Below, one piece after another: positions 33,801 through 41,192 of a DNA stretch of 64,000 nt. Each line of letters opens with the position of its first letter. Positions within the stretch are counted from its first letter, which is position 1. This DNA is from Bacillota bacterium (lineage in GTDB: Bacteria; Bacillota; Clostridia; Lachnospirales; Lachnospiraceae): assembly GCA_023418475.1 (NCBI GenBank), contig JAEZZO010000073.1, positions 1-64,000 of the forward strand, written 5' to 3'. A program made the translations under genes and the position numbers. The notes under the pieces were generated by a model. That model was not told the origin of the DNA. It saw only the letters and a program-made list of their open reading frames with translations, and did not search any database.

Positions 33801-34745
33801 GTGGGACACATATGTTTTGGAATTGATATTGGAGGAACCTCGATTAAGGCAGGATTATTTGGAGACGATGGTGAACTGTTAGATAAATGGAGTTTCGCAA
33901 CAATAAAGAAAGAGAGCAGTGAAAATATCCTTCAAAGCCTGGCAGATTTTATACTCGATAAGATAGAAACATTTCCTTTAGATAAGAACGAAATCGTTGG
34001 TATCGGAGTTGGTATTCCCGGTCCGGTAACAGAAGACGGAGAGGTTCTGGAAATGGCCAATCTGGGCAGCGGCAGAATTAATCTGAATGAGACTTTGTCT
34101 AAGATGACAGGATTAAAGGTCAGAGCAGGAAATGATGCTAATCTGGCAGCACTTGGAGAACAGTGGATGGGAAGCGGAAAGGGCTGCAAAGATATGATGC
34201 TTATTACGCTCGGAACCGGTATCGGTGGCGGAATAGTTTTGAATAATCATATCTTAACAGGAAGCAAGGGAGCAGCAGGAGAAATCGGCCATATGACGGT
34301 GAACAGTAAAGAGCAGCGTATCTGTGGATGCGGAAAAAGAGGTTGTCTGGAGCAATATGCTTCTGCTACCGCAGTAGTGAGAATTGCAAAGGATCTATTA
34401 AAGGATAGAACAGAGGCTTCCGCTCTGCAAGATTTTGAGAAAATCAGTGCAAGGGATGTGTTTGACTGTGCGAAGACGGGTGATAAGCTGGCTTTAGAAG
34501 TAGTGGATCAAGCTTGTGTTTATCTGGGTTTGGCTTTATCTTATGCAGGACAGCTGGTTGATCCGGAGGTCTTTGTTATTGGCGGAGGTGTCTCACAGGC
34601 CGGAAGTATAATTGTAGACAAGACAAAGGCTTCTTATAACGATAATGTAATCGAAAGTTTAAAGAACAAAGAGATAAGAATAGCGTCCTTAGGAAATGAT
34701 GCCGGTATGTATGGTGCTGCAAAACTTATTTTATCAGATGTTTAG
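33801..34745 (+). CDS. ROK family glucokinase
   Basis: A 314-residue sugar kinase of the ROK family. FGIDIGGTSIKAGLF is the ATP phosphate loop, GNDANLAALGE includes the catalytic Asp, and CGCGKRGCLEQYAS is the zinc-binding ROK signature. It most likely phosphorylates glucose released from imported oligosaccharides. GTG start at 33801 with AGGAAGG 5 nt upstream. It follows cutC by 78 bp in the same direction and may share its transcript. Confidence 0.93.
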   Translation: MGHICFGIDIGGTSIKAGLFGDDGELLDKWSFATIKKESSENILQSLADFILDKIETFPLDKNEIVGIGVGIPGPVTEDGEVLEMANLGSGRINLNETLSKMTGLKVRAGNDANLAALGEQWMGSGKGCKDMMLITLGTGIGGGIVLNNHILTGSKGAAGEIGHMTVNSKEQRICGCGKRGCLEQYASATAVVRIAKDLLKDRTEASALQDFEKISARDVFDCAKTGDKLALEVVDQACVYLGLALSYAGQLVDPEVFVIGGGVSQAGSIIVDKTKASYNDNVIESLKNKEIRIASLGNDAGMYGAAKLILSDV

Positions 34746-34789
34746 TCAGATAGTATTACAAGTATAGTATATATTACATCAGACCGCTT

Positions 34790-34862
34790 AATCTGCGATC
34801 CTATTGATCTGGCAAAACTGTGCAATTCTCGCAGCTGCAGGATTATAGTATCGCAGATTTTG
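34790..34862 (+). terminator. Possible long-loop terminator after the glucokinase gene
   Basis: AATCTGCGAT (34790-34799) pairs with ATCGCAGATT (34850-34859), then TTTG. The 50-nt loop has further CTGCAG-type pairing. Weak as an intrinsic terminator but the stem is exact. Confidence 0.5.
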
Positions 34863-34887
34863 TCTCACGGTAAGAAATAGAAGCATA

Positions 34888-35235
34888 TTATTTACCGGTC
34901 TTATTCATATCCTTTAACAGATGCTGAAGAATAACGATGAAGAAAGCAGCAAGCAGGGAGTTAAGAAAGCCACCCATACTTATGTTCCTTACAAAGTGAT
35001 CTGCTATCATAATCGTCCAGGCATTAACGATGAAGCTGAATAGCCCTAAGGTTAGAAGGCTTAGTGGTAATGTTATCAAAAGCAGGATTGGCTTCAATAT
35101 AAGATTAACAATAAACACCACAAATCCCAGAATAAGAAGTGCTGGGATACTGCCGATATGAATTGTGTGTATCACAAAGGACAACAGATAGATAGTTATT
35201 ATAACAGAAATATATTTAATAAATAGTTTGGTCAT
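34888..35235 (-). CDS. YvlD-like phage-holin-4_2 superfamily membrane protein
   Basis: A 115-residue protein with four hydrophobic helices and short loops (IIILGFVVFIVNLILKPIL and LTLGLFSFIVNAWTIMIADH areas), typical of the phage_holin_4_2 family that includes Bacillus YvlD. Despite the family name, no phage gene is nearby. AGGAGG lies 5 nt before the ATG. It is the last gene of a four-gene unit with a DUF2089 protein and SHOCT-like proteins, an arrangement like yvlABCD of the Bacillus cell-envelope stress response. Probably an envelope-stress membrane protein. Confidence 0.85.
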   Translation of the reverse strand: MTKLFIKYISVIITIYLLSFVIHTIHIGSIPALLILGFVVFIVNLILKPILLLITLPLSLLTLGLFSFIVNAWTIMIADHFVRNISMGGFLNSLLAAFFIVILQHLLKDMNKTGK

Positions 35236-35250
35236 TTTACCTCCTTTTAC

Positions 35251-35565
35251 TTACCTGATTTGGATGGATACTCTGACTTTATCAGTAGTAACCTCGACAA
35301 GCTCATAAGGTTCCTCTCCAGCCAGAGAAGTAAGTAGTTTCTTCACAACGTCGACAAGTGTTTTTGCAGAATAGAGAGTGATTTTAGTTGTGTTATAAGG
35401 ATAGGTTAGCTTCGGTGCAAATAAACATGCAATGGTCAGCACATCAAGAAAACTGTCCAGTAATTCTTGAAAAACATATAATGAAATCGGAAAGGGAATG
35501 CGAAGAATCCTTCTGTTATCCAGTTCAAGCTTAATCCATAGGAAACGATATTTTTTAATCGACAT
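35251..35565 (-). CDS. Small protein resembling the C-terminal domain of its SHOCT-like neighbour
   Basis: A 104-residue protein not recognised as a named family. By eye it parallels residues about 50-147 of the upstream gene product: a beta segment (LWIKLELDNRRILRIPFPISL against FLKVKVSSDNNTVNVNVNVPI), a helical middle, and an ending DVVKKLLTSL...VEVTTDKVRVSIQI against KIIEEIINGTL...VEVWDESHKAMVKVNV. So it looks like a diverged tandem duplicate lacking the SHOCT-like head. ATG 35565 has AAGGTGA 6 nt upstream and overlaps the upstream stop by 11 bp, implying coupled translation. Confidence 0.72.
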   Translation of the reverse strand: MSIKKYRFLWIKLELDNRRILRIPFPISLYVFQELLDSFLDVLTIACLFAPKLTYPYNTTKITLYSAKTLVDVVKKLLTSLAGEEPYELVEVTTDKVRVSIQIR

Positions 35566-35998
35566 ATACATTCACCTTAACCATAGCCTTATGGCTTTCA
35601 TCCCAGACCTCCACATCAACGATACTAGGATCTTCGAGAGTGCCGTTAATAATCTCTTCTATGATTTTAGCAAAATCAATATTGGTAATATCAATACCCT
35701 TTGCCTCCATTTCTCTTCGTGCATCCCCAGGGATCACTGTAGTCATCTTATCAGCAATTTCTCCGATCGTAGTTAACAGACGGATCGGGACATTCACATT
35801 TACATTTACTGTATTATTATCAGAGGAAACCTTAACTTTGAGAAACTTGTAGCTGTGTCTTGCGACAGTTGCGTTTTCGACTGTCTGAATAGCTTTTACA
35901 TCCTTTGACTGCGATAGAGCTTCCAGGAGCTCCATACCTTCGGCAGCAGTAATCTGCCCCTTTTCTATCATTTCTAAAATTTTCTGCTGTTCACTCAT
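35555..35998 (-). CDS. YvlB-like protein with N-terminal SHOCT-like domain
   Basis: A 147-residue protein. Residues 1-30 (KILEMIEKGQITAAEGMELLEAL) form the short SHOCT-like helical hairpin found at the N-terminus of YvlB/DUF4097-type proteins; residues 50-147 form an alternating beta/helix domain ending in VKVNVYVD. Members occur with PspC-like and YvlD membrane proteins in envelope-stress operons. Excellent AAGGAGG site. It follows the DUF2089 gene after a 158-bp gap filled by a large inverted repeat. Confidence 0.82.
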   Translation of the reverse strand: MSEQQKILEMIEKGQITAAEGMELLEALSQSKDVKAIQTVENATVARHSYKFLKVKVSSDNNTVNVNVNVPIRLLTTIGEIADKMTTVIPGDARREMEAKGIDITNIDFAKIIEEIINGTLEDPSIVDVEVWDESHKAMVKVNVYVD

Positions 35999-36054
35999 AA
36001 CGATACCTCCTTATTTTTAATATTATAGATACTTGCGAAATGCAAGAATTATAT

Positions 36055-36145
36055 AAATTGTATACACAGAATATATGTTCCGGAGCTAAAGCTAAGCACA
36101 AGGAGTGTTGGATCGGAGGAATATATATTTCGGTGTATACAATTT
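36055..36145. repeat. Large imperfect inverted repeat ending in AAATTGTATACAC
   Basis: The left arm 36055-36083 and right arm 36114-36145 are complementary over about 28 bp: a perfect 13-bp outer stem AAATTGTATACAC/GTGTATACAATTT and an AT-rich inner part. The outer motif recurs at 6694, 27413-27435 and 36942. It lies inside the operon, so the transcript must carry a long hairpin that could attenuate the three downstream genes. The shape is that of a small MITE-like element. Confidence 0.75.
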
Positions 36146-36156
36146 GCAGATATTAA

Positions 36157-36546
36157 TCATAAATTCTTAATTCTTTCAGTAGCTTCCTTTGGGGATAGTT
36201 CACCCTTGGATAATTGGTCAAGAATTTCATTCTTGGCGGCTGCTTTATCATCGGTCTCTTTTATGAAATCTTTATTGGATACTTCATAACCAAGACCTCT
36301 GATCACGGAATCTAACTTACCTCGAACCGTGGGATAGGAGATACCGAGTTCCTTCTCAACATCCTTGATATTACCCCGGCATTTTATAAAGACCTTGACA
36401 AATAAAAGATCCTCTTCCGGAAGCCGGCAAAATTCACAGGGCTGAAAATCACCTTCGATGGCGGTGGAGCATCTGGGACAACAGAGTCTGGTTATGGAAA
36501 GCTTTTCACCACATACGGGACATTTACCCGGTGCTTTATATTTCAT
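36157..36546 (-). CDS. DUF2089 family zinc-ribbon / helix-turn-helix protein
   Basis: A 129-residue protein. The N-terminal zinc ribbon has CPVC and CPRC followed by CEFC; the middle (about residues 55-95) is a helix-turn-helix typical of DUF2089 (FIKCRGNIKDVEKELGISYPTVRGKLD), and a SHOCT-like tail ends the protein (LDQLSKGELSPKEATERIKNL). It is likely the DNA-binding regulator of the operon it heads. ATG 36546 has GGAGG 5 nt upstream. A consensus promoter sits 150 bp upstream. Confidence 0.88.
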   Translation of the reverse strand: MKYKAPGKCPVCGEKLSITRLCCPRCSTAIEGDFQPCEFCRLPEEDLLFVKVFIKCRGNIKDVEKELGISYPTVRGKLDSVIRGLGYEVSNKDFIKETDDKAAAKNEILDQLSKGELSPKEATERIKNL

Positions 36547-36693
36547 AGTTACCTCCATTCCTGCGCATATCTTTCGCGCTTTTAATTTTGTATCAAGTAG
36601 GTAACTTTGTAAACTTAGTGGCAAAACTGCAACTGCCAACTGGGAAATGTCTTCTTACAAGTTCATTACCTTACTGATTTATAGTATAATTAT

Positions 36694-36722
36694 AATATAA
36701 GACTTAATATTGAATATGTCAA
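36694..36722 (-). promoter_or_regulatory. Promoter of the DUF2089 operon
   Basis: On the minus strand TTGACA (36722-36717) and TATATT (36699-36694) are 17 bp apart, with AT-rich DNA upstream that could act as an UP element. Confidence 0.7.
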
Positions 36723-37226
36723 TACATAAATTAATAATATTAATTTAAATATTAATAATATTAATTTTAAGATTAATTAAATTAAGATAAAAAACATATA
36801 CTATTTACAAAGATATTTCAATTATAGTATATGTATGAAATGCTATATTTGTCTTCATTAAGTTTTTTAGGATATTGTAAGGATGATTAAGTAATACAAG
36901 TAATTAATTTGAATGCTTTGATAAAAACATAGAGAGCTACGGTATACAATTAACGGTTTATCAGAGCGCAAACAATTTTCCTGAAATAGTTAATCTAAGG
37001 AAACTTATGTATGAAACCTGTAGGGAAGCTTAGCAGTCATAATTCATTTCATGACGAAAAAAATACCTTTTCATTTCTGTTTTGACAGACGATCTCAATA
37101 AGTATCTCCTTTGGATAGTCCAATTTTAAGCAAGCATGGATTGCATTCTCAATTGCATTTTAATCTCCTCTTGACAGATTGTGTTAATATGATTCATGTT
37201 AATAATGTAGGAGCTGTGAGGCTTAA
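36723..37226. other. Very AT-rich gene-free stretch
   Basis: Roughly 500 bp without a supported gene. The part to about 36870 is extremely AT-rich and includes TTAATAATATTAATT twice in tandem (about 36739-36774), a near-palindrome. A GTATACAATT motif is at 36942-36951. Reading-frame debris of the following broken clostripain gene begins near 37227; an ATG-started frame at 37111 is not a credible gene. Confidence 0.6.
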
Positions 37227-38072
37227 CAAAACAGGGACAATGTTACTACTACTGTCAAAGCAAAAGATACAGATTATGAGACAGATTGGGTGGTTTACTG
37301 GTATATCTGCGGTAGTGATTTGGAGTCTGAAGGCGGAGCCGCTTCCATTGATATATCGGAACTTATAGAGGTGAAGCTGCCGGAAAATGTGATAGTTATT
37401 ATTCAAACCGGAGGAGCAAGAGCCTGGCAGAATGACTTTGTCAACTCGAAATACCTGGAGAGGTATGTGTATGACAGCAAAGGTTTACATCTGGTTGATC
37501 AACAGCCACTCGCAAATATGGGAAGTATGAAGACCCTGTCCGATTTCTTTGCCTATGCAAAGATGAATTACCCTGCTGACAAAACGGCAGTAATATTCTG
37601 GAATCATGGCGGTGGAAGTGTCAGCGGAGCTGAATTTGATGAAAACTTTGGAAACGACTCTCTGACAATAAAAGAAATGCATGATGCATTTGCCGCTAAT
37701 TATGAGCTTTCAACAAAGAAACAACCGTTTGATTTGATTGGCTTTGATACTTGTTTGATGGCAACTGTGGATGTGGCGGGCACCTTTTCTGATGTTGGAA
37801 AATACCTGGTAGCATCTGAGGAGACAGAGCCTTCCAACGGATGGGATTATACGGATTGGGCATTGGCTTTAGGAGCAAATCCAGCAATGGAGACAGCTGA
37901 GTTTGGTAAGGTAATTTGTGATACTTATCAGTCGGGCTGTGAATTGGTTGGCTCATACCATCACGACTTCTACTGGTTATACAGAGTAATACATCCAGGC
38001 GAGTCAAAGACTGCTTATCAAAAATCCCTGATGTATAGCTTAAGAATAGGCAGGGGGCCATGCGTCTTTTAA
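37227..38072 (+). pseudogene. Truncated clostripain (C11) family cysteine peptidase
   Basis: The frame from 37227 to 38072 encodes the central part of a C11 peptidase: VVYWYICGSDLES, VIVIIQTGG, FWNHGGGSVSGAE with the catalytic His, GFDTCLMATVDVA with the catalytic Cys, then VASEETEPSNGWDYT. Stops at 37203 and 37224 cut it off upstream and there is no signal peptide or ribosome site; the C-terminus ends after about 280 codons in an unrelated tail, where family members have several hundred residues more. The first usable start, GTG at 37290, falls inside the first conserved strand. It is therefore a decayed gene fragment, though the catalytic pair survives. Confidence 0.8.
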
Positions 38073-38118
38073 GTAAAAGCGATTAATGAGAAAATTCTTC
38101 ATTAATCGCTTTTTACTT
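38071..38118 (+). terminator. Strong 19-bp hairpin terminator
   Basis: AAGTAAAAGCGATTAATGA (38071-38089) pairs with 38099-38118 around a 9-nt loop; the right arm contains a T-run. It overlaps the stop codon of the clostripain fragment, so the C-terminal loss may have joined the fragment to a pre-existing terminator. Confidence 0.8.
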
Positions 38119-38206
38119 GGAAAAGTCAAAAAAGTACAGTAATATACAGTTAGACAAAACTAACTTTCTGAATAGAAATTATTATGCAGTATGTGAGGAG
38201 ATAAAA

Positions 38207-38890
38207 TTGAATGGACAGTATTATAGTAATGGGATCAATTATCATGAAATAATAGAATGCATTGTAAGCGCATTAGATGCCAAAGATCCCTATACAGCGG
38301 GGCATTCTCAGCGAGTAAGCGATATGGTATTAAAGGTCTGTGAGATGATCGGATTGAAAAAAAGTGATAAAGAGAAAATCCATATTGCGGCTCATTTGCA
38401 TGATATTGGCAAGATTGGCGTACCGGATGCAGTTCTTAATAAAGTAAGCAAACTAGATGATGAGGAGTGGGAGGCTATGAAAAAACATCCTCAGATAGGA
38501 GCAGAAATACTTAGTAAGTCACATCATTTAAGTGATTTGAAGGAAATTGTATTGTGTCATCATGAAAGGTTTGACGGGAAAGGATATCCGGCGGGACTAA
38601 AAGGTGAAGAAATTCCGGTAGGTGCTAGGATAATTGCAATTTGTGATTCGATTGATGCAATCACCTCAAATAGAAGCTATCGCAAGGCTTTTGATTTTAA
38701 CTATTGTTATCAGGAAATTGAGAAAAACTTGGGAATAATGTATGATCCGTTCATAGGAGAATATGTTTTAAGGCACTGGACAGAATTGATATATACAACC
38801 GGTAAAAACAAAAAGGCAATTGATCTGGCAGTTGAAAAGAAATTGAATGAATCACGAGAAGATTATCCAAAGTCCCTGGCAGAAAAGTAG
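38207..38890 (+). CDS. HD-GYP domain phosphohydrolase
   Basis: A 227-residue protein that is almost entirely an HD-GYP domain: HSQRV, AHLHDIGKIGVPD (HD pair), KHPQIGAEIL, CHHERFDGKGYPAGL (GYP signature) and CDSIDAITSNRSYRKA. Such domains hydrolyse cyclic di-GMP or related dinucleotides. No receiver or membrane domain is attached. The TTG at 38207 has GAGGAG 6 nt upstream; the same frame is open back to a TTG at 38117 lying in the hairpin, without a ribosome site, so the 5' end may have been lost in the rearrangement that truncated the clostripain gene. Confidence 0.85.
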   Translation: MNGQYYSNGINYHEIIECIVSALDAKDPYTAGHSQRVSDMVLKVCEMIGLKKSDKEKIHIAAHLHDIGKIGVPDAVLNKVSKLDDEEWEAMKKHPQIGAEILSKSHHLSDLKEIVLCHHERFDGKGYPAGLKGEEIPVGARIIAICDSIDAITSNRSYRKAFDFNYCYQEIEKNLGIMYDPFIGEYVLRHWTELIYTTGKNKKAIDLAVEKKLNESREDYPKSLAEK

Positions 38891-38922
38891 AGCATATTAT
38901 TTAGTGAGATTCAATTATCAAA

Positions 38923-38976
38923 AGTCTGATCCGGGTTATGTAGATGAATACAAGTGCGGCAAATCATTTTTAGGCT
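38923..38976 (+). repeat. TPP-riboswitch-like half element, copy 2
   Basis: AGTCT...AGGCT closing pair then TTTTG, with CTGATCCGGGTTATGTAGATG and GTGCGGCAAATCA shared with copy 1 (12916-12983). The internal 9-bp hairpin of copy 1 has lost its right arm here. It follows the HD-GYP gene by 33 bp. No full TPP riboswitch is present. Confidence 0.5.
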
Positions 38977-39106
38977 TTTGAGATTCGAATCTGAGTAAGC
39001 AACTATGCAAGGAAATGGAACTTTTATCAGATTTGAAAAAGTATAACTACCTTAATGATAAGAATAATCAATAGGGGGTTAATGAAAATGTGTATCAATT
39101 ATTGAC

Positions 39107-39135
39107 TTGACGAGAGACAATTAATTAAATAAGAT
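39107..39135 (+). promoter_or_regulatory. Promoter of the DUF3793-flavodoxin module
   Basis: TTGACG (39107-39112) and TAAGAT (39130-39135), 17-bp spacer. AAGATAATTATAAG overlapping the -10 resembles half of a Fur box, and GTTAG/CTAAC arms (39144-39159) follow. Iron control is plausible but weakly supported by sequence. Confidence 0.55.
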
Positions 39136-39174
39136 AATTATAAGTTAGTTACGACTAACATTAAAGGAGGTTAT

Positions 39175-39792
39175 ATGAGCGATGAACTATTTAAAATCGT
39201 GAAAGAAATGGATATAAAAGATATAGAGCTGCAGCTGGCATTACAATGCGCACCATTGATTATGAATCTAAAAGCATCCAATCTGTTGATTATTCATAAT
39301 GATAATCTACAAAAGGTAAAACAGATATTAAGTAAAACAAATATTTCTCAATTGGTTTTATTAGTGACAGAACATAAATCGATCCTTCTATTGTATCAAA
39401 GACATCAGCTTGAACGCTATCTGTCACAGAAAAGAGTAAGAAATCTGTTAGAGAACATCGGGTATCAGGAACATATACTGGAGGAGATTCTTAAGACCTT
39501 TCGGCTGCGATATGAGAATTATAACATAGAAGGCAAGAATTTTCCCCATGAAATGGGACTTCTTCTTGAGTATCCGGTTGGAGATGTGGAAGGATTTATG
39601 AAAAATGAAGGAAGAAATTTTTTATACAGCGGATATTGGAAGGTATATGAGAATATGCCGGAAAAGGTAAGCCTGTTCTGTGAATTTGAGCGAGCAAAAG
39701 AGAGGTTGGTTAAAATGGTATCTAATGGAATATGCATGACAGATATTATTAACAACCATAACCGTATAAGGCAATCGAGAATAGCAGTCTAG
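39175..39792 (+). CDS. DUF3793 family protein
   Basis: A 205-residue cytoplasmic protein of the DUF3793 family. Recognisable parts are LQCAPLIMNLKASNLLII at the N-terminus, the middle LYQRHQLERYL and NIGYQEHILEEIL, and the signature FPHEMGLLLEYPVGDVEGFM then YSGYWKVYEN. Its reaction is unknown. In many clostridia it is encoded with a flavodoxin and a DUF2325 protein, often near iron-uptake genes, exactly the order seen here. AAAGGAGG precedes the ATG. Confidence 0.9.
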   Translation: MSDELFKIVKEMDIKDIELQLALQCAPLIMNLKASNLLIIHNDNLQKVKQILSKTNISQLVLLVTEHKSILLLYQRHQLERYLSQKRVRNLLENIGYQEHILEEILKTFRLRYENYNIEGKNFPHEMGLLLEYPVGDVEGFMKNEGRNFLYSGYWKVYENMPEKVSLFCEFERAKERLVKMVSNGICMTDIINNHNRIRQSRIAV

Positions 39793-39892
39793 AAAAAGAG
39801 AATAGAAGATAGAAGTATGGAAAGCAGAAGTGTTGTTAATATAGAGAACAAATGCAAAATGTAGAATAGTATAGAAGAAATTTTAATAACAG

Positions 39893-39912
39893 ATGTACAA
39901 AAAAGTGTACAT
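39893..39912. promoter_or_regulatory. Inverted repeat before the flavodoxin gene
   Basis: ATGTACA (39893-39899) and TGTACAT (39906-39912) are perfectly complementary across a 6-nt spacer and end 8 bp before the GGAGG of the flavodoxin gene. Could be a repressor operator or a translation-control hairpin. Confidence 0.5.
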
Positions 39913-39929
39913 AGATATAGGAGGAAAAA

Positions 39930-40361
39930 ATGAGTAAAATCAGTATTGTATATTGGTCACAGACAGGTAATACACAGGCAATGGCGGAAGCGATAGGAAA
40001 GGGTATTCTGGCAGAGGGTAAGGAAGCAGAGGTAGTAAGTGTCAGCTCTGTGTCAGTGACTGATTTGAAGGAAGATGCTATATTTGCTCTTGGTTGCCCG
40101 GCTATGGGGGATGAGGTGTTGGAGGAAATGGAGATGGATCCTTTTATCTGTGAAGTAGAAAAGTTTGCGGCAGGAAAAAAAATAGCGCTCTTTGGGTCCT
40201 ACGGCTGGGGGGACGGACAATGGATGAGAGACTGGGTGGAACGTATGAACAACGCAGGAGCCAGCATGGTTACGGAGGAGGGGCTGATATGTCAGGAGGC
40301 CCCAGACGATGCAATGCTTGAGGAATGTACAAAGCTTGGAGCGCAATTAGCGAGGCTATAA
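39930..40361 (+). CDS. Flavodoxin
   Basis: A 143-residue short-chain flavodoxin. The FMN phosphate loop is WSQTGNTQAMAEAI (T/S-x-T-G-N-T pattern, residues about 9-22); GCPAMGDEVLEE and FGSYGWGDGQWM give the two loops flanking the isoalloxazine ring. It can replace ferredoxin as a low-potential electron carrier under iron limitation. Placed between DUF3793 and DUF2325 genes. GGAGG lies about 6 nt upstream; a terminator follows, before the DUF2325 gene. Confidence 0.95.
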   Translation: MSKISIVYWSQTGNTQAMAEAIGKGILAEGKEAEVVSVSSVSVTDLKEDAIFALGCPAMGDEVLEEMEMDPFICEVEKFAAGKKIALFGSYGWGDGQWMRDWVERMNNAGASMVTEEGLICQEAPDDAMLEECTKLGAQLARL

Positions 40362-40368
40362 AAAGAAG

Positions 40369-40398
40369 GCCGTTACCATATCGTAACGGCTTATTCTT
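40369..40398 (+). terminator. Terminator after flavodoxin
   Basis: GCCGTTAC (40369-40376) and GTAACGGC (40383-40390) around a 6-nt loop, then TTATTCTTT. The T-run is imperfect, so read-through to the DUF2325 gene is possible. Confidence 0.7.
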
Positions 40399-40452
40399 TC
40401 ATTCTATAATTTGTAGGACAAATGACAGAATTTCTATAAGAAAGGACAGCCT

Positions 40453-40737
40453 ATGAGCATAGTAATTGTTGGCGGTCATGATCGAATGGTCTGCCAATAT
40501 AAAAAGATATGTAAGGAATATAATTGCAAAGCAAAAGTATTCACGCAGATGTCAGCAAACTTAAGCAGCCAGATAGGAACTCCGGATCTGCTGATTTTAT
40601 TCACAAATACAGTTTCACATAAGATGGTTCATTGTGCAGTTGCTGAGGCAGAGAAATGCAATGCCGAAATTGTCAGATGCCATACAAGCAGCAGAAGTGC
40701 CTTGAATGAAATACTAGAAAAAGCCAGTAGAACGTAA
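40453..40737 (+). CDS. DUF2325 family protein
   Basis: A 94-residue protein matching DUF2325: MSIVIVGGHDRMVCQYKKIC at the start, then a Rossmann-like alternation with DLLILFTNTVSHKMVH and HTSSRSALNEIL. Two or three conserved Cys (residues 14, 19, 24 region) could bind metal. Function unknown; the family recurs beside DUF3793 and flavodoxin genes. AAAGGA lies 6-8 nt before the ATG. Confidence 0.88.
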   Translation: MSIVIVGGHDRMVCQYKKICKEYNCKAKVFTQMSANLSSQIGTPDLLILFTNTVSHKMVHCAVAEAEKCNAEIVRCHTSSRSALNEILEKASRT

Positions 40738-40810
40738 TATAGTTACAGATCACAGTAAACTTTATTTATTCATGCGATAATACGAAGTAAACTAAAATTT
40801 AATAGATTTA

Positions 40811-40847
40811 AAAACCATTTGGAATTCGACATTTCGAATGGTTTTTT
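40811..40847 (+). terminator. Terminator after the DUF2325 gene
   Basis: AAAACCATT (40811-40819) pairs with AATGGTTTT (40837-40845), continuing into a T-run that merges with the repeat element starting at 40842. Confidence 0.8.
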
Positions 40848-40974
40848 ATTACATAGGAAAGTTCGTCCTATGTAATAAAAACCCTGCGGGAGGATGCGCA
40901 GCTTCGCGCGCGGAACAAAAGCTGTGCATTATAGATCTATAATCGCGAGAGTGCGGGAAGTACACTTTTGTTCT
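40842..40974 (+). repeat. Post-terminator repeat element, full copy A
   Basis: About 133 bp, roughly 95% identical by eye to 45321-45452. Order: T-tract, hairpin ATTACATAGGA/TCCTATGTAAT, CTGCGGGAGGATGCGCAGC, GCGCGCGGAACAAAAG, palindrome TTATAGATCTATAA, then CTTTTGTTC pairing back with GAACAAAAG. It starts in the T-run of an intrinsic terminator. No open reading frame. The rest of the gap to 41192 shows nothing certain. Confidence 0.85.
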
Positions 40975-41192
40975 AAAAGATCATTATAAAAACATGAATT
41001 AAAACTTTATTTCATGAAAAAGAGACCAACGTAGAAAGTAAGAGTAGAGAAGTTATCTTGAAGTTTATTACATTGCACCCTTAGCCTGGTAAAAGTTACC
41101 TGTAAAATAAATGGATTCATTTTACTTATTAAAAAAAAGAAACATTTATGTCATAATGATGTTATAATTTATCATATATTAAGGAGTACAAA

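Noticed and set aside
34302..34311. Another GTGAACAGTAA match inside the glucokinase gene
   Set aside because: Coding context (VNSK codons) and lacks the final C; a chance match, not counted in the motif family.
34888..35235. Prophage holin
   Set aside because: The phage_holin_4_2 family name is misleading; the gene sits in a yvl-like stress operon with no phage genes.
37111..37368. Small gene upstream of the clostripain fragment
   Set aside because: No ribosome site, low-complexity product, and it overlaps the conserved clostripain frame.
40842..40974. Group II intron, integron attC or insertion sequence end
   Set aside because: Too short, no conserved attC core sites, no reverse transcriptase or transposase nearby, and no target duplication visible.
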